A stretch of 39,932 nt of DNA from Oscillospiraceae bacterium (GCA_017848125.1 JAGAJY010000256.1:1-39932); one strand, 5' to 3'; shown: positions 8,317-17,664, counted from the first letter of the stretch. Made by a program: numbers and translations. The notes: generated by a model not told the origin, from the sequence alone.

Positions 8317-8739
8317 ATGAACGAACTGAATATTTCTGCGGTCGATGCTACCGCTATGGAGACAGCAACCACTACCTCTGCACCTAAGCACAAGTGGCTC
8401 TCTAAGCTCACCCGTGGTGCAAAGAAGGCAACCATGTTTGCAACCGTTGCAGGCGTTATGGCTATGACCTGTACTACTCAGGCATTCGCAGCAGGCACCG
8501 GCGAGGTCGATACCTCGTCCTTCATCACTACTGCCTGCACCGTACTCAAGAGCGTTATCTGCCTTATCGGCGGCGGTGTTTCGCTTTGGGGTGTCGTAAA
8601 CCTCCTCGAAGGTTACGGTAATGATAACCCCGGTGCGAAGAGCCAGGGCATGAAGCAGCTTATGGCTGGTCTTGGTCTGATCCTCCTCGCTATCATTCTC
8701 GTACCTGTTCTTGAGGGTATGATGACCGGTGCGGTGTAA
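8317..8739 (+). CDS. Maff2-family / VirB2-like conjugation pilin
   Basis: The product is 140 aa with ATG behind GAGGGAG. A long N-terminal leader ends in a hydrophobic segment and a signal-peptidase-like site after AFA (about residue 58). Two hydrophobic segments follow (about 70-95 and 113-136), separated by a short polar loop rich in G and N. This matches Maff2 mobile-element proteins and the general build of VirB2/TrbC pilins. Its place between the coupling protein and the TrbL-like channel gene supports a role as the pilus or channel subunit in the membrane. Confidence 0.8.
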   Translation: MNELNISAVDATAMETATTTSAPKHKWLSKLTRGAKKATMFATVAGVMAMTCTTQAFAAGTGEVDTSSFITTACTVLKSVICLIGGGVSLWGVVNLLEGYGNDNPGAKSQGMKQLMAGLGLILLAIILVPVLEGMMTGAV

Positions 8740-8740
8740 T

Positions 8741-8759
8741 CTGAATACCGAAAATTCAG
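8741..8759 (+). other. Small hairpin after the pilin gene
   Basis: CTGAAT (8741-8746) and ATTCAG (8754-8759) form a 6-bp stem with a 7-base loop directly after the pilin stop. There is no T-run, so it is not an intrinsic terminator. It may protect the 3' end of an abundant pilin mRNA. The rest of the 132-bp gap to the next gene shows only very short frames. Confidence 0.3.
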
Positions 8760-8871
8760 AACGGAGACAAGCGTAAACCTCGGCTGAACGCTATATAAAT
8801 AATGCCGTTCCAATAGAATTATGAAAGGTCGCTCGGCGGTGGGCTGTGGTGGGTATGAGCGATAAGACAGA

Positions 8872-9441
8872 ATGGGAATAAACATCGGTTATCTGACAGC
8901 TAACCGAACAAGTGCAGGAGATGAGGTCTACACACCATTTTATGCGGTAGAACCGTTACTGGAGTTTCTTCCGAAAGACAAGAAGATATGGTGTCCGTTC
9001 GATGAGGAATGGAGCGCTTTCTATCAGTTTCTTTCGGAGAAAGGCTATGAAGTGGAGCGAAGCAGCTTAAAGGAGGGACAGGACTTTTTCAGGTATGAAC
9101 CCGAACATTGGGACATTCTTGTGTCCAATCCCCCATTCAGCAAAAAGAATGATGTACTGAAACGAGCATTTTCTTTCCAAAAGCCCTTCGCTCTGCTCCT
9201 GCCCGTGAACAGTATTCAAGGCAAGGCGAGATATAAGATTTTCAACAACGAAATCCAGATGCTCTCCTTTGACGGGCGTGTGGACTATCATACACGGCAG
9301 AACATGGAATGTTACACTAAGGGCAATCACTTCGGCTCTGCTTATTTCTGCCGTGATCTCCTCCCCACAAAACTTGAATTACGGCAGCTTGTCAAATATG
9401 ACAGACCTTTAGTCACTCCCACGATTGGAGGTGATGAATAA
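8872..9441 (+). CDS. Small NPPF-motif methyltransferase-like protein
   Basis: The product is 189 aa. It has 'DEVYTPFYAVEPLLEFLP' near the N-terminus and the motif SNPPFSKKNDVL with NPPF at about 86-89, the catalytic signature of N6-adenine (or other amino) methyltransferases. The glycine-rich S-adenosylmethionine motif is replaced by 'KIWCPFDEEWSAFYQFL', so the family is divergent and short; activity cannot be assumed. Similar proteins are regular members of Clostridia ICE transfer operons. The start at 8872 has a weak ribosome-binding site and overlaps an 8-codon frame at 8855, so coupling is possible. Its stop overlaps the next ATG (TAATG). Confidence 0.7.
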   Translation: MGINIGYLTANRTSAGDEVYTPFYAVEPLLEFLPKDKKIWCPFDEEWSAFYQFLSEKGYEVERSSLKEGQDFFRYEPEHWDILVSNPPFSKKNDVLKRAFSFQKPFALLLPVNSIQGKARYKIFNNEIQMLSFDGRVDYHTRQNMECYTKGNHFGSAYFCRDLLPTKLELRQLVKYDRPLVTPTIGGDE

Positions 9442-10382
9442 TGGGAATTATCAGCGATGCGATCGATGCACTGGAAGATTGGTGTAAGGACTTATTTAAG
9501 GACGGCATCCAGTCTCAGTTTGACGGCATTTCCGACCTCCTGACCGACACTTTCTCGCAAACAACGGGAACAGGCGGCAGCGGTGGACTTGTCAATGACT
9601 TCGTAACTCAGCACCCGTCACAGTTCACTGGCGGAGGTACTGGCGGAACTACGATCTGGACAACGATCGAAACGCTTTGCAACAATGTCGTAGTGCCTAT
9701 CGGCGGTTTCATTCTGACAGTTATCCTGTTGAACGAACTGATACAGATGGTACTGCGAGGAAATAACTTCAAGGACTTTGATGATTCTATTTTTATAAAA
9801 TGGATCATAAAAGCACTTTGCGGTGTAATTTTGGTCGCCAACACCTATTACATCGCTTCGGCACTATTCTCGTTTGGCACAACGGTATGCTCCAACGGAC
9901 TTGCCACACTATTCGGGACCGGAGATTATCTATCTTCCACGCTCTCGATCAATCCGTCGGCTCTCAGCGGTCTGAGCTTGGGTGAGCTGATGACGGTGTG
10001 GTTTATTTCCCTGATCGTTCATCTTGGGGTGCTGATACTGATAGTTGCTATCGTTATCACACTTGCAAGCCGTATCATCGAGGTGTTTATGTATCTCAGC
10101 ATTGCACCGATTCCTATGGCGACCATGATGGACAGCGGTGAATGGGCTTCTATCGGTAAGAACTGGATCAAACAGCTTCTCGCTCTTTCTTTCCAGGGGT
10201 TCTTTATCGTAGTGGCACTCGGTATTTTCAAGACGCTTTTCAGCAATGCTATTGTCGCTCTGAACGCAAGTACAGACGGCGTGATCCTGCAAATGGGACT
10301 GCTTCTCGGCTATACCGCAGCACTTATCTTCACGATTCTCCGCACAGGAGCTATCAGCAAATCAGTGTTCAACGCTCACTGA
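9441..10382 (+). CDS. TrbL/VirB6-like mating-channel membrane protein
   Basis: The product is 313 aa. After a soluble N-terminus with a Gly/Thr-rich linker (about 40-72) it has five or six hydrophobic segments, beginning near residues 83-105 and ending near 285-305, including 'IAPIPMATMMDSGEW' between membrane segments. The build matches the TrbL/VirB6-like polytopic channel proteins of Gram-positive conjugation systems. It is translationally coupled to the methyltransferase-like gene upstream and followed by the PrgI-like gene. The channel role is by family and context. Confidence 0.8.
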   Translation: MGIISDAIDALEDWCKDLFKDGIQSQFDGISDLLTDTFSQTTGTGGSGGLVNDFVTQHPSQFTGGGTGGTTIWTTIETLCNNVVVPIGGFILTVILLNELIQMVLRGNNFKDFDDSIFIKWIIKALCGVILVANTYYIASALFSFGTTVCSNGLATLFGTGDYLSSTLSINPSALSGLSLGELMTVWFISLIVHLGVLILIVAIVITLASRIIEVFMYLSIAPIPMATMMDSGEWASIGKNWIKQLLALSFQGFFIVVALGIFKTLFSNAIVALNASTDGVILQMGLLLGYTAALIFTILRTGAISKSVFNAH

Positions 10383-10404
10383 GAACAAGATCGGAGGTTA
10401 TTAT

Positions 10405-10782
10405 TTGGCACATTATGTACCGATCCCAAAAGATTTGAACGACATCAAGGAAAAGTTCATCATGGGATTCACAAAGAGACAGGTAATATGCTTCGGTATC
10501 GGTCTTGTTCTTGGTGCGCCTGTGTATTTTCTCACAAGAGCGTCTATCGGAATGTCGGGGGCGATCTTCGCTATGGGTGCGGTCGCCGCACCTGCGATAC
10601 TCTGTGGCATTTACAAGAAAAACGGCGTGTTCTTGGAGAAACAGGTGAAGTTCATGCGTGAATATTTCACCCGACCGAGAAAGCGATATTACCAAACAAC
10701 CAATGTATTCAGGTGCATTGAACGGCACATCGAATACAACAGAATCAAGAAGAAGCTGAGAGATGCCGAAAGAAAAGGCTGA
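10405..10782 (+). CDS. PrgI family (VirB3-like) membrane protein
   Basis: The product is 125 aa from a TTG start at 10405 with CGGAGGTT upstream. It begins 'MAHYVPIPKDLNDIKEK', the usual opening of PrgI proteins, and has two membrane segments (about 26-45 and 50-70) followed by a basic cytosolic tail. PrgI/VirB3-like proteins anchor the VirB4 ATPase to the channel, and the VirB4 gene follows directly. The 67-bp gap after this gene holds a TATAAT at 10797-10802 without a clear -35 box. Confidence 0.85.
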   Translation: MAHYVPIPKDLNDIKEKFIMGFTKRQVICFGIGLVLGAPVYFLTRASIGMSGAIFAMGAVAAPAILCGIYKKNGVFLEKQVKFMREYFTRPRKRYYQTTNVFRCIERHIEYNRIKKKLRDAERKG

Positions 10783-10849
10783 TACGGCTCTCTATATATA
10801 ATAGTATAACTTTCGGTGTCTCCGCTTTGGAATATAAACGGAGGTCACA

Positions 10850-13294
10850 ATGGGCTTTAGAAAGAGAAATGCCAAAAGAAGTGATAACCGCAGCTCGGCT
10901 AAGGTTATCATGGGCAAGCCTGCCTCTCAGTTATCAAAAGAGGAGAAAAAGATTCTCTCCGCAAGAATGGCGGAGATCAGGAGTGAAAACGGCGGTAAAT
11001 CGACTGTGCAGAACACGATACCGTTTCTGTGTATGTATCAGGACGGCGTGTGCCAGGTGTCGGAGAATTTCTTTTCTCTGACGGTGCAGTTTTACGATGC
11101 CAACTACTCCATTGCAGAGTTTGATGAGCAGAACAATATCTTTTCCAAGTATTGCGATGTGATCAATCTCTTTGACAACACAATTCGTTTTCAGCTTACC
11201 TTTGAAAATCAGAACCGTTCAAAGGCAAAGCTCGTCAAAACGGTGCAGATACCCGAACAGGACGATGATTTCAACTCTATCCGCAAGGAATACAGCGAAA
11301 TGCTCACCGACAAGCTCCTGAAAGGCAGCAACGGACAGAGTGCAAGAAAGTTCCTGACATTCGGTATCGAATCCACATCATACAAGGCAGCAAGGGCAAA
11401 GCTCATGTCGATCAAGAATGATGTTATCAAGGGATTTAAGGCTTTCGGTGTCGAAGCGGAACTGCTTGACGGCAGGCAGAGACTTGAAGCTCTGTATTAT
11501 GCCCTGAATCCTTACAGAAATTCCCCATTTCTTTTCGATTGGGGCGAAATGCTGAGGGCAGGAATGGACACAAAGGACTTCATCTGTCCGCCCTCGCTCA
11601 AATTCAATAAGGCAGACTTTGAGATCGGCAATGCCTACGGTGCTGTGTGGGGTATGAATATCCTTGCCGGAGAGCTGCCCGATGAGATACTCAAGGACTT
11701 CCTTGAAATGCAGAATCTTTTCTGCGTGAACATTCATGTAGAACCGCTGGACCAGATAGATGCCCTGAAATTCGTCAAAAAGAAGCTCACAAATGTTGAG
11801 CAGATGAAGATCGACGAACAGAAAAAGGCATCGCAGTCCGGCTATGATCCCGACATTCTGCCACCTGCGATCAAGATGTATATCGAGGACATTGAAAAGC
11901 TCCTCGGTGATCTGAACAGCAAGAATGAGCGACTGTTCCATATCAGCATTTCGCTGAGGGCATACGCAAAATCGAAGAAAGACCTGAAACTTCTTTCTGA
12001 GATGCTGAAAAGAACGTGCCAGAAGAACAACTGCACGATGTTCCCTTACGATTACAGGCAGGAGCAGACGCTCGTTTCCACACTTCCGCTGTGCTATAAC
12101 GAGATTCCCGTCCGCCGTGAGATGCACACCAGCGGTATCGCTATCTTCGTACCGTTTACCACAAAAGAGCTGTTTCAGGACGGACAAGCTACCTACTACG
12201 GCATCAATACGCTGTCGCGCAACATGATCCGTGCCAACAGGTCAAGGCTCAAAAACCCGAACGGACTTATCCTCGGTACGCCAGGTGCAGGCAAGAGTTT
12301 CAGCGTTAAGCGTGAGATCCTCGACTGCTTTCTGACAACCGTGGACGATATTATCATCTGCGATCCCGAAGGTGAGTATTTTCCGCTTGTTTCGGCACTC
12401 CACGGACAGCTTATCCGTATCGCCAGCAACTCGGAACAGCACATCAACCCTATGGACATCACCATTGATGACTATATGTTCAGCAATCCTATGGAAGTCA
12501 TTGCGAACAAGTCTGACTTCCTGATCTCCCTGTGTGAGATCATTGTCGGCGGCCGCTACGGACTTTCTGCGGAGGAACGCTCGGTCATTGATAAGTGTGT
12601 TCAGCGTATCTACAAGCACTTCATTGAGAATGAACCGTCTGAGGACAAGATGCCACTTCTCTCTGATTTGCAGAGAGAGCTTCATGAGGAGGGCGAAGTC
12701 GCTCTGAGAGTGGCAAACTCTTTGGAGATGTTCGTAAACGGCAGCCAGAACCTCTTTAATCATCGCACCAATATTGATATGAGCAATCGTATCATCTGCT
12801 TTGATATTAAGGAGCTTGGCAACCAGCTCAAAAAGGTCGGTATGCTCATCGTGCAGGATACCGTGTGGAACAGGGTTTCCGCCAACCGTGAGAAAAAGAA
12901 GATCACTCGCTACTATATCGACGAGTTCCATTTGCTTCTCAAGGAGGAACAGACAGCGAAGTATTCCGCTGAGATCTGGAAGCGTTTCCGTAAATGGGGC
13001 GGCGTTCCGACGGGTATCACACAGAATGTCAAGGACTTGCTTTCTTCTCAGGAGGTCGAGAACATCTTTGATAACTCGGATTTCGTGTATATGCTCAATC
13101 AGGCAGCCGGAGACAGAGACATTCTCGCTGAAAAGCTCCATATCTCAAAGGAGCAGATGAAGTATGTCACGAACAGCGGTCCGGGCGAAGGGCTTATCCG
13201 CTACGATAAGGTCTTGCTGCCGTTTACGGACAAGTTCCCGACGGATACAGAGATGTATCGCCTTATGACCACGAAGCCAACCGAAAGTGCGTAA
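10850..13294 (+). CDS. virB4: VirB4-like conjugation ATPase
   Basis: The product is 814 aa with ATG behind GGAGGT. The N-terminal half is the VirB4 family region; the C-terminal half is a RecA-like ATPase with Walker A GTPGAGKS (about 477-484), the 'IICDPEGEYFPLV' strand and Walker B YYIDEFH (about 688-694), then the 'GGVPTGITQNVKDLL' segment typical of VirB4/TraC. VirB4 powers assembly of the mating channel and pilus at the inner face of the membrane. Length and motifs match intact members. It lies 68 bp behind PrgI and 21 bp ahead of the CD1108-like gene. Confidence 0.95.
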   Translation: MGFRKRNAKRSDNRSSAKVIMGKPASQLSKEEKKILSARMAEIRSENGGKSTVQNTIPFLCMYQDGVCQVSENFFSLTVQFYDANYSIAEFDEQNNIFSKYCDVINLFDNTIRFQLTFENQNRSKAKLVKTVQIPEQDDDFNSIRKEYSEMLTDKLLKGSNGQSARKFLTFGIESTSYKAARAKLMSIKNDVIKGFKAFGVEAELLDGRQRLEALYYALNPYRNSPFLFDWGEMLRAGMDTKDFICPPSLKFNKADFEIGNAYGAVWGMNILAGELPDEILKDFLEMQNLFCVNIHVEPLDQIDALKFVKKKLTNVEQMKIDEQKKASQSGYDPDILPPAIKMYIEDIEKLLGDLNSKNERLFHISISLRAYAKSKKDLKLLSEMLKRTCQKNNCTMFPYDYRQEQTLVSTLPLCYNEIPVRREMHTSGIAIFVPFTTKELFQDGQATYYGINTLSRNMIRANRSRLKNPNGLILGTPGAGKSFSVKREILDCFLTTVDDIIICDPEGEYFPLVSALHGQLIRIASNSEQHINPMDITIDDYMFSNPMEVIANKSDFLISLCEIIVGGRYGLSAEERSVIDKCVQRIYKHFIENEPSEDKMPLLSDLQRELHEEGEVALRVANSLEMFVNGSQNLFNHRTNIDMSNRIICFDIKELGNQLKKVGMLIVQDTVWNRVSANREKKKITRYYIDEFHLLLKEEQTAKYSAEIWKRFRKWGGVPTGITQNVKDLLSSQEVENIFDNSDFVYMLNQAAGDRDILAEKLHISKEQMKYVTNSGPGEGLIRYDKVLLPFTDKFPTDTEMYRLMTTKPTESA

Positions 13295-13315
13295 ACTGCG
13301 AAGAATGGAGGATTT

Positions 13316-16126
13316 ATGAGCTTACAGAGAAAAGAAAATAACCTCCGCAGAGCGCAGGCACGACTTGACCGTATTCAGAACCCTCCCCGATGGAAAGTGG
13401 TTTCACACCTGAAAGCAAGGGAGTTTCAGATCGACTATCGCCGTGAGCCAAATCGTCACGGCAGATACCGAACCCGTGCGTATATTGTCCGTGGTGCGAA
13501 AGCGTATCACGGCAATAACCGTGGACTTATCCACAAGGCTGTCAACCTGAAATACCGTGTGCAGGGCGATAAACCCTCGGTCACAAGGACGATCAAATCA
13601 TGGCAGCCAAAGACCATGAAGGGCAAGCTGTTCAAGGCAAATGCCCGTGCTGTGAATTTTGCAGTTCACGATGTTACACAGACGGCAGTCGATACGGCTC
13701 TCGCAGCGGAGACTGTCGGTCTGAAAACATCGGATACTGCCCAGCGTGAAGTCCGCAACAAGCTCAAACAGAAGTACACCCGTGAAGCGGTGGACGATTA
13801 TCACCGTGGCGTATTTCTCATGGGGCGCACGGCGGTCGATGCTGTCAAGGGTACACATCACCACCTGAAAACAAAGAAACAGCATAAACTCGAAAAGGCA
13901 AAGTTTCAGCTAAAGAAAGCTGATAACAAGCTATATAAGTCGAAAATCGGCAAGCCGAAGCTCAGGGCGAACAAGGCAGCTCTGCGAGGTGCTAAGGCTG
14001 AGTATAAGGCGAAGAAAAAGCCTGCCCACGGCAATAAGCTCCGCAAGGCGATGAATAAGCGTAGGCTGCAAGCCTACAAACAGACGAAGCGTGAGCTGAA
14101 ATTTGAGCGTAAACAGCTCAGGACAGAAAACAAGTTCCGTGTCAAGGAATTCCGCAATCAGAAGAAGATCAGCAAATTGACCAGACCGGGACTGCTTGCA
14201 TTGAAGCCTGCCACTTATACCGCAGGCAGAATGAAAGCGTCCGCTTGGCAAAAGGCGGTCAACGAAGATCAGGACAACGATTTTCTCCACGCTATCGACT
14301 CTGCAAAACGCAGAGTTGTAGAGCCTGCGGCACAGAAAGTAAGCAAGCCTCAGCGTTTGCAGAAAAAAGAGAAACAGCGTGACCGCCTGAATGACAAGAA
14401 GTCGAAGTCCAATAACCGCCTGAACAGGCAGGAGACTCGACTGAAAGACAAGCACGACAGCTATAAAAAGCGTAAAAAGCCGAAGCCGAAAAAGAAGAAA
14501 GGTGCTAAGGACACGATCTCCGCTGCATTAAAGGCAGCGTGGAAATTCGTGAAGAATGTCTATGAGAGCGAGGTCAAAAAGTTCTTTCTTTGTCTGGCGA
14601 TACCTGTCATTGTGATATTGCTTGTATTCGGTATTATCACGATGCTGTTCTCTGCGACTTCCTCGCACAGCGGTTTTACGCTCGGCACATACGCAGCGCA
14701 GGACTATGACCTGAGTGAAGCGGAGAAATACTACACGGAACTTGCCTATAACCTCAATCAGAAGATTCGCAAGGTAAGCAGTTCTGCTGACTGGCAAAGC
14801 GGTCTTGCTGCTTTCGGAGCAAATACGGGTGATCTCTCCGATACCCCTGATGAATGGGTGTGGGGACGCTCCTCGGTCTATGACTTTGATCCTGTGTATG
14901 ACTTCGATACCTACAAGCTGTGGTCGTTCCTCTGTGCTTATTACTATGATTTCGATGCCGATAACGATGATATTTACTATTGGGAGTTCGACGGCGATAC
15001 GGAAGATCTGCTTGAAGAAATCTTCAATGATGAATATGAGTTCGTCTATTGGTATGATAATCAGTCCCGTTGGGAGGAGCTTTCCCCATACAACTATTGG
15101 GGCGGCGGTAACGCATCTTCGGGAACATATTACAGGGCTGAGAAAGATGCTTATATCTATGACGGGCAGCCGTACAGATACCGCTTCAAGCCGATTGCGA
15201 TCACATCGGAGCTTTCGCAGTATGAGGACGATGACGGCTATCTCTGCATTACAGACGGCTATCGTGTGCTTGATGCACAGAACGATTACAAAGAAACAGG
15301 CTTCTTTATCATGGATCACCGTTGGTATTCCGGCACAAGCCACCCGTTCTACTACATCGACAACGATACCGACACTTTCTTCTTTATGAAAGGAAGTACC
15401 CGTCATAACCGCAGTTTTTGGGGGTGGGACGGTACAGATGCTTGGTTCTTGGTATCTCCGACAGATACCCATATCTGGAACAGCAGTCTGAATGATGTGT
15501 GTATGTACGGCTACTATGAGAAATACAAGTGGAAAACGGAGTGCAAGCTCTACTATAACGTAAAGCAGAACAAGACCTTTGATGAGGTCATTGCCGATAA
15601 GCTCGGCAGTATGTCACATTCCGATGAACGCTTGCAGTATTACAGTCTGCTGATCGGTACGGACGGCTCTGCTTCGATGTACGGCAATCACCAGACTTTG
15701 CATAATCTTCTTCCGGGTGCAACGATTCGTGATTACTCGCTGAAACGGGAGTTTGGCTATGAAATGACGGGTTGGAACACCGACAGCGACGGGCTGTATC
15801 AGGGTATCAAGGTGTACTGCACCAATGGCGATAAGCTCAAAGCTCCGTTCAAGGGCAAGATCACCGATGTTGATACCGACGATAACAAGATCACAATACG
15901 CAAGGACGATGTGGAGTATTGGTATGACGGTACGGGCGGAACTGAGCGTGATACGGAAGTCACCATTGCTAATGCTGTGCTTCTGAGTGGCTTCTCTGAG
16001 GGCGATACGGTCAATGACGGACAGGAGTTTGCAAAAACAACAGCAGGAAATGTAAATTTCCATATTTATATAGACACTGACGGCTACGGTTGGGACTACA
16101 TTGATCCCCGACTGGTGCTGTATTGA
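13316..16126 (+). CDS. CD1108 family mobile element protein with degenerate M23-like domain
   Basis: The product is 936 aa with ATG behind GGAGG. The first 415 residues are extremely basic and helical (Lys/Arg/Gln-rich), then one membrane segment (about 423-446) and a large extracellular part rich in Tyr, Trp and Asp, with the local repeat VYDFDPVYDFDT. The last 150 residues resemble an M23 peptidase fold ('GDKLKAPFKGKITDVD', 'GNVNFHIYIDTDG'), but the zinc-binding HxxxD and HxH residues are missing, so it is probably structural or peptidoglycan-binding rather than catalytic. The basic cytosolic part could contact DNA or the channel ATPases. In conjugation systems this position usually holds a cell-wall hydrolase. 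Confidence 0.8.
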   Translation: MSLQRKENNLRRAQARLDRIQNPPRWKVVSHLKAREFQIDYRREPNRHGRYRTRAYIVRGAKAYHGNNRGLIHKAVNLKYRVQGDKPSVTRTIKSWQPKTMKGKLFKANARAVNFAVHDVTQTAVDTALAAETVGLKTSDTAQREVRNKLKQKYTREAVDDYHRGVFLMGRTAVDAVKGTHHHLKTKKQHKLEKAKFQLKKADNKLYKSKIGKPKLRANKAALRGAKAEYKAKKKPAHGNKLRKAMNKRRLQAYKQTKRELKFERKQLRTENKFRVKEFRNQKKISKLTRPGLLALKPATYTAGRMKASAWQKAVNEDQDNDFLHAIDSAKRRVVEPAAQKVSKPQRLQKKEKQRDRLNDKKSKSNNRLNRQETRLKDKHDSYKKRKKPKPKKKKGAKDTISAALKAAWKFVKNVYESEVKKFFLCLAIPVIVILLVFGIITMLFSATSSHSGFTLGTYAAQDYDLSEAEKYYTELAYNLNQKIRKVSSSADWQSGLAAFGANTGDLSDTPDEWVWGRSSVYDFDPVYDFDTYKLWSFLCAYYYDFDADNDDIYYWEFDGDTEDLLEEIFNDEYEFVYWYDNQSRWEELSPYNYWGGGNASSGTYYRAEKDAYIYDGQPYRYRFKPIAITSELSQYEDDDGYLCITDGYRVLDAQNDYKETGFFIMDHRWYSGTSHPFYYIDNDTDTFFFMKGSTRHNRSFWGWDGTDAWFLVSPTDTHIWNSSLNDVCMYGYYEKYKWKTECKLYYNVKQNKTFDEVIADKLGSMSHSDERLQYYSLLIGTDGSASMYGNHQTLHNLLPGATIRDYSLKREFGYEMTGWNTDSDGLYQGIKVYCTNGDKLKAPFKGKITDVDTDDNKITIRKDDVEYWYDGTGGTERDTEVTIANAVLLSGFSEGDTVNDGQEFAKTTAGNVNFHIYIDTDGYGWDYIDPRLVLY

Positions 16127-16137
16127 CGGAGGTGCGA

Positions 16138-16467
16138 ATGGCTCTATACGATGCGAAGATCGAAAAAAACTGCAAAAAGGTAGAGCAGCTTGAACGGAAT
16201 ATCAAGCGTGATACAGAGGAACGCAGACGGCTTCTCTCCGAAATTGACAGACTGCGTTACCTCTCGCTCTGCGAAAAGCTGAACTGTCAGGGAGAGGAAT
16301 TAGAAACCGTCCTCGCCAGAGAACATGAGCAGATCCAGAACATGAAGGCTCGTGGAATGACCGATGATGAGATCGACCATCTCGGCAAAGGCGGCAATGA
16401 CGGTAAATACGAAGATCAAATGAGTTTTTACTCTGAGGAGGACGATGATGAAAACAAGAATGCTTAG
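16138..16467 (+). CDS. DUF4315 family coiled-coil protein
   Basis: The product is 109 aa from ATG 16138 behind GGAGGTG; a TTG at 16123 lies before that site and is less likely. It is a strongly heptad-like basic/acidic helix ('KKVEQLERNIKRDTEERRRLLSEIDRL') followed by 'LCEKLNCQGEELETVLAREHEQI' and an acidic tail. This matches DUF4315, a small family of ICE transfer operons. A paralogue sits on the opposite strand at 38461-38796 in the second element, sharing the REHEQ motif. It overlaps the next gene. Confidence 0.85.
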   Translation: MALYDAKIEKNCKKVEQLERNIKRDTEERRRLLSEIDRLRYLSLCEKLNCQGEELETVLAREHEQIQNMKARGMTDDEIDHLGKGGNDGKYEDQMSFYSEEDDDENKNA

Positions 16468-17344
16468 TGCTGTTATGGCAGCATTTATGCTTGCAACTGC
16501 AAGTGTGGGCGGTATTACCGCTTCTGCCGCTGAAAAGGCTTCTGCCGGAGAGGATACGGCTGAAACTACTGCGGTCGATGAGGACAGCTCGGCAGATACT
16601 ACGGAGACAACTGCCGATACAGCGGAAAGCTCCGATACTGAGGAGACTTCTTCTGTTTCAGAAGATAATACCGACGATATGGAGAAGTTCCGTGAGGTCA
16701 TGAGCGACCTTGCCGAAGCAGGAACAACAGAGGTCGCTCCTGACTATTACGGTGATGATTACTATGATACGGACGGTAATGCTACGCTTATCAAGTCCGA
16801 AAGAATTGTCTACAATTCCGAGGAAATGCAGTTCATCGCCGTTACTACAAAGGACGGTCATGTGTTTTATGTGCTGATAAACTATTCGGCACAGAATGCC
16901 GAGGACCAGGTATTTTTCCTGAACAAAGTTGACGACTATGATCTGTACGCACTTCTCTACGCCGGAGCTGAGGACGATGATGATAAAAAGAAGATCACTC
17001 CCGAACAGGCAGCTCAGGCGGCTGAAAAGGCAAACGGCAGAGTGCAGTCCGGCGACGGTGTGGATACCGCTGATACAGAGGAAACCGCTGAGGACGGCGA
17101 AGATGCAACTGACTCCGCAGCTCAGGCAAAGCCTATGCCGATGAATAAGAACAGTATGATGCTTGTTCTCGGTGCGATCGCTCTGATCGGTGTCGGCGGT
17201 GCAGGCTTCTTCATCATGAAGAAAAAGAACGGCGGCAACAGTAAGTCCGCTATGCAGGTCGAGCCTGAGTATGACGATGATAACGAGATCACTGAGGACG
17301 AGGACGATATGAAGTTCTACGATGATCAGGACGATGAAGAATAA
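16448..17344 (+). CDS. CD1107 family (DUF4366) surface protein
   Basis: The product is 298 aa. The ATG at 16448 is 6 bases behind GAGGAGG; one at 16445 is too close. A signal peptide ends around ASA (residue 26-28), followed by a Thr/Glu/Asp-rich low-complexity spacer, a DUF4366-like domain (about 78-180, with 'MQFIAVTTKDGHVFYVLINYS'), a second acidic linker, one C-terminal membrane segment (about 236-257) and a basic then acidic cytosolic tail. It is a membrane-anchored surface protein with an extracellular body. It follows CD1108 and DUF4315 genes as in other ICEs. The acidic tail motif DMKFYDDQDDE recurs in the 20909-21427 protein. Confidence 0.85.
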   Translation: MKTRMLSAVMAAFMLATASVGGITASAAEKASAGEDTAETTAVDEDSSADTTETTADTAESSDTEETSSVSEDNTDDMEKFREVMSDLAEAGTTEVAPDYYGDDYYDTDGNATLIKSERIVYNSEEMQFIAVTTKDGHVFYVLINYSAQNAEDQVFFLNKVDDYDLYALLYAGAEDDDDKKKITPEQAAQAAEKANGRVQSGDGVDTADTEETAEDGEDATDSAAQAKPMPMNKNSMMLVLGAIALIGVGGAGFFIMKKKNGGNSKSAMQVEPEYDDDNEITEDEDDMKFYDDQDDEE

Positions 17345-17362
17345 GAAAGAGAGGGCAAAAGA

Positions 17363-17635
17363 ATGAGCAAGATGAAGAAGATTGGGGTTTGTATGGCAGC
17401 GGTGGCAGGTGCCGCCGGAATTGCAGGCATTTCCGCAAAGGCGGTCGAGGGTGTGAGAAAGAAGTGGTTTCTCCGTGGTTTTGAGGCAGGGCAGTTTATC
17501 GGCAGCCTGACCGCTGCGGAGAGCTTAGCCCACGACAAGACCGTAATCCAGCAGAAGTATGACAAGCTCTGCGAGGAGTTTGATGAGCTTCAGGAGAACT
17601 ACAACGAGCTTTGTGAGGACTACTATGAAGCATAA
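17363..17635 (+). CDS. Small membrane/coiled-coil hypothetical protein
   Basis: The product is 90 aa with ATG behind GAGAGGG. A hydrophobic alanine/glycine-rich N-terminal segment (about 6-26) is followed by 'KKWFLRGFEAGQFIG' and a coiled coil 'YDKLCEEFDELQENYNELCEDYYE'. It looks like a membrane-tethered helical protein. It is the last gene of the channel cluster before a 9-bp inverted repeat and the DNA methyltransferase. No named family is recognised. Confidence 0.7.
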   Translation: MSKMKKIGVCMAAVAGAAGIAGISAKAVEGVRKKWFLRGFEAGQFIGSLTAAESLAHDKTVIQQKYDKLCEEFDELQENYNELCEDYYEA

Positions 17636-17637
17636 TC

Positions 17638-17664
17638 AACTTTGAACCCAGTGGATTCAAAGTT
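17638..17664. promoter_or_regulatory. Perfect 9-bp inverted repeat in the 17636-17719 gap
   Basis: AACTTTGAA (17638-17646) and TTCAAAGTT (17656-17664) flank a 9-base centre. No T-run follows, so it may be an operator or an mRNA hairpin separating the channel genes from the methyltransferase cassette, rather than a terminator. No convincing promoter is visible in the remaining gap. Confidence 0.4.

Noticed and set aside
14528-15472. 314-codon open frame on the minus strand
   Set aside because: Antisense to the CD1108-like gene; the Ile/Val-rich product is the reverse complement of GAT/TAT-rich codons.
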